Assembly (NCBI GenBank): GCA_963070105.1 | Contig: OY718806.1 | Span: 2,948,865-3,012,864, forward strand | DNA: 64,000 nucleotides | Direction of reading: 5' to 3' | Source of the DNA: Litomosoides sigmodontis | Lineage: Eukaryota; Nematoda; Chromadorea; Rhabditida; Onchocercidae | Shown here: in pieces, positions 57,173 through 64,000 of the stretch | Numbering within the stretch: position 1 is the stretch's first letter | Layout of the letters: every line of letters begins with the position of its first letter | Position numbers and translations under genes: made by a program | The notes under the pieces: model-generated | What the model was told of the DNA's origin: nothing | The model's input: only the letters and a program-made list of their open reading frames with translations | The model's database searches: none

Positions 57173-59103
57173 CTAACATTGCGCTTCAAGACCAGGTATA
57201 ATCTTCATTTTGTCAAGTGCGGTTGGAAAGCGTCGAAAATAAAGAAATGCGTGACAGCAAGCGCACATTTGAAGTGGTAGAAAGGATAATGAAGTAAAAA
57301 AGAATGAATACCCTGCAACAGCGGTAAGGATGATGAACAGTTGGAGCATTTTAATTTTTAGCTATCTTCCTAAATCTAAGCGCAAACATGTCGGGTCTGC
57401 ATCTGGATGCGTGCGTACACTGCAACACCGTACACATCATGCTTATCTCTCATTCAATCTACAATAGACACTCAATAAAAGGCAAAATCATATTACCGTA
57501 TACAAAACTAAATTTAGATGGTTCACCAGCTGCATTCGGTTTCATTCGTGGTGCTAATTCGTCGTCAACAATGCAAACGAATTGCAGGGCACCAACCAGT
57601 ACAACAAGGCCTAAAAATATTTTAGGTTCAATTCAAAAATTATTGCATGCATTGAAAATGATTGATTTTATTGAAAGACTGATATAATTTACCTCCAAAA
57701 ATATACATTATTGCTGCAAGAAGTGTTTTTGAGCTACGTTTTATATGACCGATGAGACCGAAATAAAATGCCATGTAACAGATGGTTACGCCGATAATAT
57801 GCATTGAGGTAGGTAGTGCAAGACGTCCTGAAACTCTTCTACCTAAATATTTCGTTCGCAAAATGACCACACCAAATAATTGCAAATACTCATTAATTGA
57901 AATAATATGGTCTAAGATTGGCTAGTGAGTAATAAGTCATGGTGCACCTTCAATAGCAAGAGTTGCAGAACTAAATTCTGTTAGATCTTTACCAGTAAGG
58001 ATTGGATTCCAGTTACACTGATATGCTGCTTCTTCGCCTGAAATTATCCAAATAAATGTCGTCAAAGTAATGAAGGTATCATATCATTTCAAAGAGTACG
58101 CTTGAAAGTGGAAATAGTGGATCAATATTAAGTTATGATAATTGTCAAGCTATCAACTGTAGGGAAACATGAAGGCTTAGGAATTTCTAGCAAAACTAAA
58201 TGCTACGCAAAGGTTAAAGTGGCTATCATTCTTAAGTGGCATCTTTTCTTGTTCTCAGCTACTATGAAAGGTGCAAAGCCGAAAGAGCGCTGCAAGCAAA
58301 AACGATTTTTGTTTGAATTTTCTGATGTGCGATGTTCACACTAAATTATTAATATCATAGAAAAGCAGTTCAAATGAATTTTTTCTCCTTTTAAATGGAA
58401 AGAAAAAAATCCAGTCCTACTTGATAAGTATGATCGAATATCTTCAACATCCTCTCCTTTGTGTTCACGACACATCACAAAATAACCTACACTGTACAGA
58501 AATATAGTGTCCTAAAATGACAACCTTTTGCAATTACATTTTCGATGAAACATGAACAGTTACTGTAATGCAAGAGAAGGAGGTTTCAATAAAAGTTGAG
58601 GAATGAAATGAGACGTGAGCAGCAAAACGTGTTATTTGAGATGTGCCTATAGAGAAGTTAAGTTCCTAATGATGGATGATGACATGTGCGCGCACCATCA
58701 CATCTCCGTTTGCATTTGTTTTATTGTACGGTCGTGGTTCGGTAACATAAACCCATCCATTTGTTGCCAACGGTATTGACTGTAAAGCGCTAACAACAAG
58801 TCCAAGAAATGAGCTGAAAATCCACAGCAGTGAATCTGTACATCGTGCTGCGATCACAACCTGAACAATAATCATTGTTATTGTCGCTACAGCTGCATAT
58901 TTCATCTCCACGTAATGGCAAAACTTCAAAGAAGCCAATAGTATAATGAGATTTATGCCACATAAAAAGTTTGATGCACTGAATCTAATAGAAAGCAAGC
59001 TTACTTGTGAAACACGTTTCGAAAATCTTTGCCGTCTCCGAGCAGCCGATGATTGTGAGAAGGTAACATTGTCCAGAAATCCACTTCTTCGATCATGTTT
59101 CAT
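57173..59103 (-). CDS. stargazin/CACNG-like tetraspan membrane protein
   Basis: Claudin-superfamily protein related to calcium-channel gamma subunits / AMPA-receptor auxiliary proteins (STG proteins in worms). Seven exons in phase: 59005-59103 (ATG), 58696-58860, 58421-58511, 57948-58037, 57693-57842, 57497-57610, 57173-57312 (TAG); about 282 residues, as in the family. TM1 is SLLWIFSSFLGLVVSAL followed by IPLATNGWVYVTEP (compare the family's TDYWLY). The first extracellular loop carries a sequon (NKT) and a cysteine pair (VMCREH, YQCNW). TM2 and the following motif read CYMAFYFGLIGHIKRSSKTL, matching the conserved IGHI region; TM3 ends in VLVGALQF, and TM4 is YSFFFTSLSFLPL. The N-terminus is basic and cytoplasmic. 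The first ATG lies just after an acceptor (TTTAG), so it may be trans-spliced or have a further upstream exon. Function inferred from family only. Confidence 0.85.
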
Positions 59104-61344
59104 ATGCCTAAATTTTAAAACATCACACAGTGCATGTACACTCAAACGTCTCTGCAGCCTTCAGTACTAGCAATCTTTCTGAACACTGACATCACAATAA
59201 AATAAAAGAGCGGTAATGAAGCAAGCATACTGGAGGGGCTCAACCTACTTTTTAATTATCGAACCTGCAAAACCTGTAAACGATGAAAAGATGAAAGCAC
59301 TAAATGTTATCAAAAATGGTGACTGCATTCTTGGTTGAGGTTGAGGACATGGCAAATGATATCAGGATCATTTGGCCAGTTCTATCTTCTACGTATCACA
59401 TTAAGAAGTTAAAACCAACTCGGAAATCTACAAATGATTTAATTGGTGATTTCTAGACATAACGCATTTATTTGTTCATATGAAAAATATTGAAAAAATT
59501 AAAGTGACAATTTTACATTTGCAATTGCAATAGACGTAAGAATGAGGGGAGGTGAGAGCGGCAGAGAAGAAATAAAACAAGAATTTTTGAATGATTCAGT
59601 TGAAACATAATAGGTCTAAGTTACAGGGACATGCACTAGCAGCGAGGAGAATGATATTTCATTGCTCCAAGTAAAATCTTCCTTTAGGAACATTCGACGC
59701 AAATGAGGAAAATATAAGATGGAAGGGAAAGTTGAAAATGAAATTGCTGGGGAAGGAAATCTATATACATTAATTACATCATCATCCAGTTCCAAGATCC
59801 ATCTATTGAATGCCTTAAAAAAATTTTACTTCAACTAATTTTCGCTTGGAATCCAGAACTACATTAATTTAAGGATAACTTTGGTAATCAATCATCATAT
59901 TTTAACTAGTTAGTTTGACCAAGAAGGAAAACGATTATACTAGCAAAAAAAATTCAAATTCTTTTGTCCTGTACATCATATAACGGACCAATGAGTGAAG
60001 TTTGAAAGATTTTGTTTTTTTCATTAAGTAGCAAAAAATTTAACGCATACACACACGTTGTGTAATCTAATTTGCTGCACGGTAGAGATACAAGAGAACT
60101 TGCTAGATCAAATTACTATCGTAGTAGTGGACTGAAATTATTTTACATTTGTCGCTAAGTGAGTGACTGAGTGTATTGCACTATTTTAAGTAACTATAAA
60201 ATAAAGAAACATTGGACGTCGAATGGGTATTTTACTTCGATTATGTCAGATAACGTGGTAGGATTTCCGAATTTGGGAAAGATCTGGATAATTGAGTGAG
60301 GAAGAGTTGTTGCTAAGCATGGATGTCATTTTCATCAATAGCAACAGCAACAACAACATCAGCAGAAGATGCTTTTGGTGTTGTGCAATAAGCTTGCAAA
60401 TTGATGGGCACAAATGTCCAAAGACATCACATCACATACAACAACACGGAACTGCTTAGCTTGCATTCATTTCAATAAAGGCTTGTTGTGCATTTTAGAG
60501 ATGGGTAGAGAGATAGATAGATGTGCGTGTATGAGCCTCTGCTTTCATTGGTCCAATTGGCACATTACTCCTGAAAAGTCAATTTTCCTGGAGTCAATTC
60601 GATTTCGTTAGTATGAGGACCGTGGAAACAACACTTGAGAGACGACTACACATGCATTTTTCACAAAGTGCTTTTGTACCCTTTTTATCATTGACAGTGT
60701 ATCGATTCTAAACATCATGCTAATCATAGCAATTTAGGTATGTGTTGCTAATTAAATGTTGAAGATCTAATTTGCATTTGCTATTCAGAACATGTGAGCG
60801 TGAAGAATGTGGAGACATAAGAGCTTATAATATTAAAAATTTCTGCAATTTTTAATCACCTACTGCTGACTCAGCATTATTCTTCAATGTATATGAATGA
60901 ATGAATGATCGCTATACACTTTATCGAAATGCCCAAGCTATTTTCGTACAACTCTGTTTAAAAGAATGCTAAAAAAGCAAAATCTTATTCGGATTTTCCT
61001 CGCTGATTACAATTTTTGCTATGAGTCAGGTGTACACTTTTCTACAGAAAGAATTCAAAAAAATTCAAAAGCAGAAAGGCGCTACTCGATAAAAAGAATT
61101 GATTGCACGCTCAATTCTTTTTTTTAAAACATTAAACTTTTTTGCTCGCATACTTTAAAAAAATAGAAAATAAAATTGAAAGAAAAAAAACCGTAAAAAA
61201 ATTTTACACAATTCATTGCTTTTTGCTTACAATAAATCAGCGGCATTTTAGCATGGACATTGTGCTACCTTTTCGAAAATGCTATTTCCGGAAGATGGAT
61301 GGATGATACGTTGTGATATTTTACTTTCTTCAACGAAATGTCTT

Positions 61345-61375
61345 TTTTTTTGTAAGCAAAAATTGCTTACAAAAA
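61345..61375. repeat. short perfect inverted repeat
   Basis: TTTTTGTAAGCAA and its complement TTGCTTACAAAAA separated by about three A bases; could form a 13-bp hairpin. The half-site TTGCTTACAA also occurs at about 61224. Confidence 0.8.
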
Positions 61376-61417
61376 GCGCTTTCCTCTGGGCCAGTATTAT
61401 TTCTTCAAGGTTTAAGC

Positions 61418-61540
61418 ATGGAAAAAACGAATTCGCTAGTGCTAATGGTACTGGTTGCCAGTTCGACTGCTTGGGCACGTATGTTTGTTATGCTTAGACA
61501 ATTATCATTACCAATAATGTATCCGTTTAAACGTTATTAA
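61418..61540 (+). CDS. candidate 40-residue secreted micropeptide
   Basis: ATG at 61418 gives MEKTNSLVLMVLVASSTAWA, a well-formed signal peptide with a plausible cut after AWA, then about 20 residues ending MYPFKRY and a TAA stop. The ATG follows a TTCTTCAAG acceptor-like sequence by a few bases, compatible with trans-splicing. It is shaped like a neuropeptide or small excreted peptide, but there is no homologue I recognise and the frame extends upstream without a start, so chance is possible. Confidence 0.3.
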   Translation: MEKTNSLVLMVLVASSTAWARMFVMLRQLSLPIMYPFKRY

Positions 61541-62641
61541 AATGTGTGCAGTGAATTAAGATGTATCAATAATGGGCCAAATTTTACTTTTTACTTTGCA
61601 AGTGTTTTAAAGTGATTTCAAAACAATTGCCACAATACAATCGGTGGATGATTAGTGTAGTTTGCTATTTTAGATATTTGTTTAAATTCAATTTTAATTA
61701 TTACTGCTCTAAGCGATAACATAATTTTAGCTTATTAATAAGCAATTTCAGCATAACATTTCAGCATTTCTAAACCTAAATAACGTTTCCTGTGATGAAC
61801 AAACCTATGTATAAGGAAGACATTATATCAATAATCATTAATAACAAGGCTTCATTAGAAAAGTTTTGATATCTAAAAGTTTATATAAGATTAAGGGTAA
61901 GGACAAAGATTAAGATTAAGGGCACTTTGTGTGTGTGTGTGTGTTTGTGGAAACAGTAAGATGGACGTCCACTTCGTCACCAGAATGTTGACCGTATCCA
62001 GTCTTCACTAATTTTCACACATACGACTTCATTTGTATGCCATGAATATGACAAAGAGACAGCGCCTAGTCTTTGAGACTTTAAATGATGTCAGTTTTCA
62101 ATATCCGAGAGTTCAGTGATATCATTTCGATCAAAAAATTATCATTGTTCCACGATGGCACATTGATCATTTCATCAAACGCTGAAATTTAACGATAAAA
62201 TCAATCAGCGCAGTAGTTTTCATAATCAAAATTTAACTGAACAAATTTGTTTTTTCACAACTACAATCTGAATTCAGTTGTTAATCGTTAATTAGTGTAA
62301 AGAGGTACGAATTTTCTAAATGATAATTTCCAAAAGCATACGAAGTAAGGATACTTTAAAAATAACATTTAAAGAATCAAATGTCATGATTGCTACTGAA
62401 ATCCATCAATTTTCCTTCCTTCAGGTTTGAAATTCGGATGTGAAAATCTGCAATCAGTAGTACTGAATAACACAGGTACACTTCTAACCGTTTTTCCAGC
62501 GGAATAAAACCACAAAATTCTCTTCACACACTCATTTTCCATGCAAAGATTTCCCGCTTTTTTTCTGGCTGGTTTTAGAGCTCAAAATTTTTAGAATTCA
62601 ATCATTACGCTTGTTTGATAAATCGAAAAGTTTTGCTAACG

Positions 62642-64000
62642 ATGAAACAATCGCCAAATCGGATATTAAGTGTCGCTTTGATTCCGGCAGTAGACCTTTA
62701 CATTAGCGACAGCTATGGTAAGACAATTAATTATTGTGAAATATAATAATAACCAAAAGTAAAATTTTAGTGAAATGTAGAAAGGATTGAAGAAGATAAA
62801 AATATGGTCGCGAAAGAGGGAAAAAATTATTTTATTCCTAAATATTACGATAATTTCAATTTCTACATAAATTATTACTAATACTACTGTCAACATTTTC
62901 AGAATGCAAGAGCAATCGAGATTGTATGGACACAGAAATTTGCTGGAATGGACATTGTTCCCGGCGCGGTAGCTTTGGTAAGACATTTGTACTGCTAACA
63001 ATTTTCCGACAACTCTCATGTCAATTCGTGTGGTAGATTAGAATTTTGAATTTTGCATAAAATATTGCAGCAAACAGGTTGGCATACTAAGAAAAATGAA
63101 ATTGTTTTTTGAATGAAAATTAAAATGTATTCAGGAGACTCCTGTTTAACAAACGATCAATGTTCCACAGGACTGATGTGTTCAAAAGTGTTTAAATCAA
63201 AATATGGTTTATGCATTTTTCGCATTCCACTATATCCCCTTCCCACAAAAAGCAACACCGAAGTTGGTAACGAAGTAATTAAGATAGAGACTATACTAAA
63301 CGGTATTTTAACACAAGGTGATGAAGATGACGTCATGAACGAAACAGTTCTCAAGTTCGCTACAAATTTTATAGCACTTATATTGGATAAAATCAACGTG
63401 ACAGACCTCACATCCTCCGCGATAGGAACAAATGGTGAAATAACAGCGGAATTCCCTAAAGACACTAACAGTAGAATGACAGGGAAAGTTCCTTTTACGA
63501 CAGAAACTCCTCCTCCTTCGCCTCTCCCGACAGAAAACAACACTTCGAACTCAGCAACACCGGAAGTTTCCCCTACGAAAGAAATTTCTATTTCTTCACT
63601 TCTCCCGACAGAAAATAACACCTCGAACTCAGCAAAACAGGAAGTTTCTACTGCAACAGACATTCCTGCTCCTTCACTTTTCCCAGCAAAAAACAACCTA
63701 TCGAACTCAGTAATACCAAAAGCTCCTTCTACGACAGCAATTCCTGCTCCTTCACCTCTCCCGACAGGAAATAACACCTCGAAGTCAGTAACACCAGAAT
63801 CTTCTACGACAGCAATTCCTGCTCCTTCACCTCTCCCGACAGGAAATAACACCTCGAAGTCAGTAACACCAGAATCTTCTACGACAGCAATTCCTGCTCC
63901 TTCACCTCTCCCGACAGGAAATAACACCTCGAAGTCAGTAACACCAGAATCTTCTACGACAGCAATTCCTGCTCCTTCACCTCTCCCGACAGGAAATAAC
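62642..64000 (+). CDS. secreted Cys-rich protein with mucin-like Thr/Ser/Pro repeats (truncated by window edge)
   Basis: Three in-phase exons: 62642-62717 (ATG), 62903-62977, 63135 to the right edge. The N-terminus MKQSPNRILSVALIPAV may be a signal peptide, weak. It is followed by two small cysteine modules of similar spacing: CKSNRDCMDTEICWNGHC and CLTNDQCSTGLMC followed by GLC. After about 90 non-repetitive residues comes a Thr/Ser/Pro-rich region built of units with LPTENNTSNS or LPTGNNTSKS cores, each with an N-glycosylation sequon (NNTS). Early units are about 27 residues and diverged; the later ones are 25 residues (75 nt) and nearly identical. This is the structure of a heavily glycosylated surface or secreted mucin-like protein. 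The repeat array and stop codon lie beyond the window. The family is not identified. Confidence 0.75.
63511..64000 (+). repeat. coding minisatellite, 75-81 bp unit
   Basis: Repeats within the mucin-like exon. The last units (from about 63733) are 75 bp and almost perfect, carrying CCTCTCCCGACAGGAAATAA; earlier units are 78-81 bp and diverged. The array runs off the right edge. Confidence 0.93.

Larger units (their letters stand above)
59104..62641. other. intergenic upstream of stargazin-like and mucin-like genes
   Basis: About 3.5 kb with one micropeptide candidate (61418-61540), an inverted repeat at 61345-61375, a short GT run (61927-61943), and a small direct repeat of AAGATTAAG units near 61890-61922. 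No other gene recognised. Confidence 0.5.

Noticed and set aside
63157..63927. 256-residue minus-strand frame with repeated LFPVGRGEGAG
   Set aside because: Antisense shadow of the plus-strand mucin-like exon; the plus frame joins in phase to upstream Cys-rich exons, this one joins nothing.

Overview
The window looks like nuclear DNA of a nematode, most likely a clade III spirurid or filarial worm. It is strongly AT-rich. Genes are broken into short exons with GT..AG introns ending in TTTCAG-type acceptors. One gene has a likely spliced-leader acceptor just before its ATG, and its protein relatives (an E75-type receptor, a TPY-motif JNK, Gi-like G-alpha proteins) fit a worm. I assembled all gene models by hand from exon phases and family motifs. 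No bacterial-type operon, CRISPR, tRNA or rRNA was recognised.

Layout, left to right. (1) 2-2110, plus: 3' part of an E75/Rev-erb type nuclear receptor (ligand-binding domain, DNA-binding domain off the left edge). (2) 4698-7034, plus: a highly divergent G-protein alpha subunit that has lost all three classical GTPase positions. (3) 9007-18717, minus: a complete JNK MAP kinase with an N-terminal extension, a tandemly duplicated kinase exon separated by only 37 nt, and two possible 3' ends. (4) 24282-31457, minus: a canonical G-alpha gene whose second intron carries a perfect (ATT)n array of about 964 bp. (5) 35449-38427, minus: a PRCC orthologue. (6) 40650-42116, minus: a small secreted 8-cysteine protein of unknown family. 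(7) 45475-49826, plus: a LARGE-type xylosyl/glucuronyltransferase whose otherwise ungapped reading frame contains two in-frame TAA codons and one GC-AG intron. (8) 57173-59103, minus: a stargazin/CACNG-like tetraspan protein. (9) 62642-64000, plus, running off the right edge: a secreted Cys-rich plus mucin-like repeat protein.

The genes do not form one pathway. Receptor-linked signalling is over-represented (two G-alpha genes on either side of JNK, a nuclear receptor, a channel/AMPA-receptor auxiliary type protein). Long stretches between genes hold microsatellites, short tandem duplications and no convincing coding sequence.

The observations most worth following are the GTPase-dead-looking G-alpha, the duplicated JNK exon in the region where vertebrate JNKs use alternative exons, and the LARGE gene with two nonsense codons.
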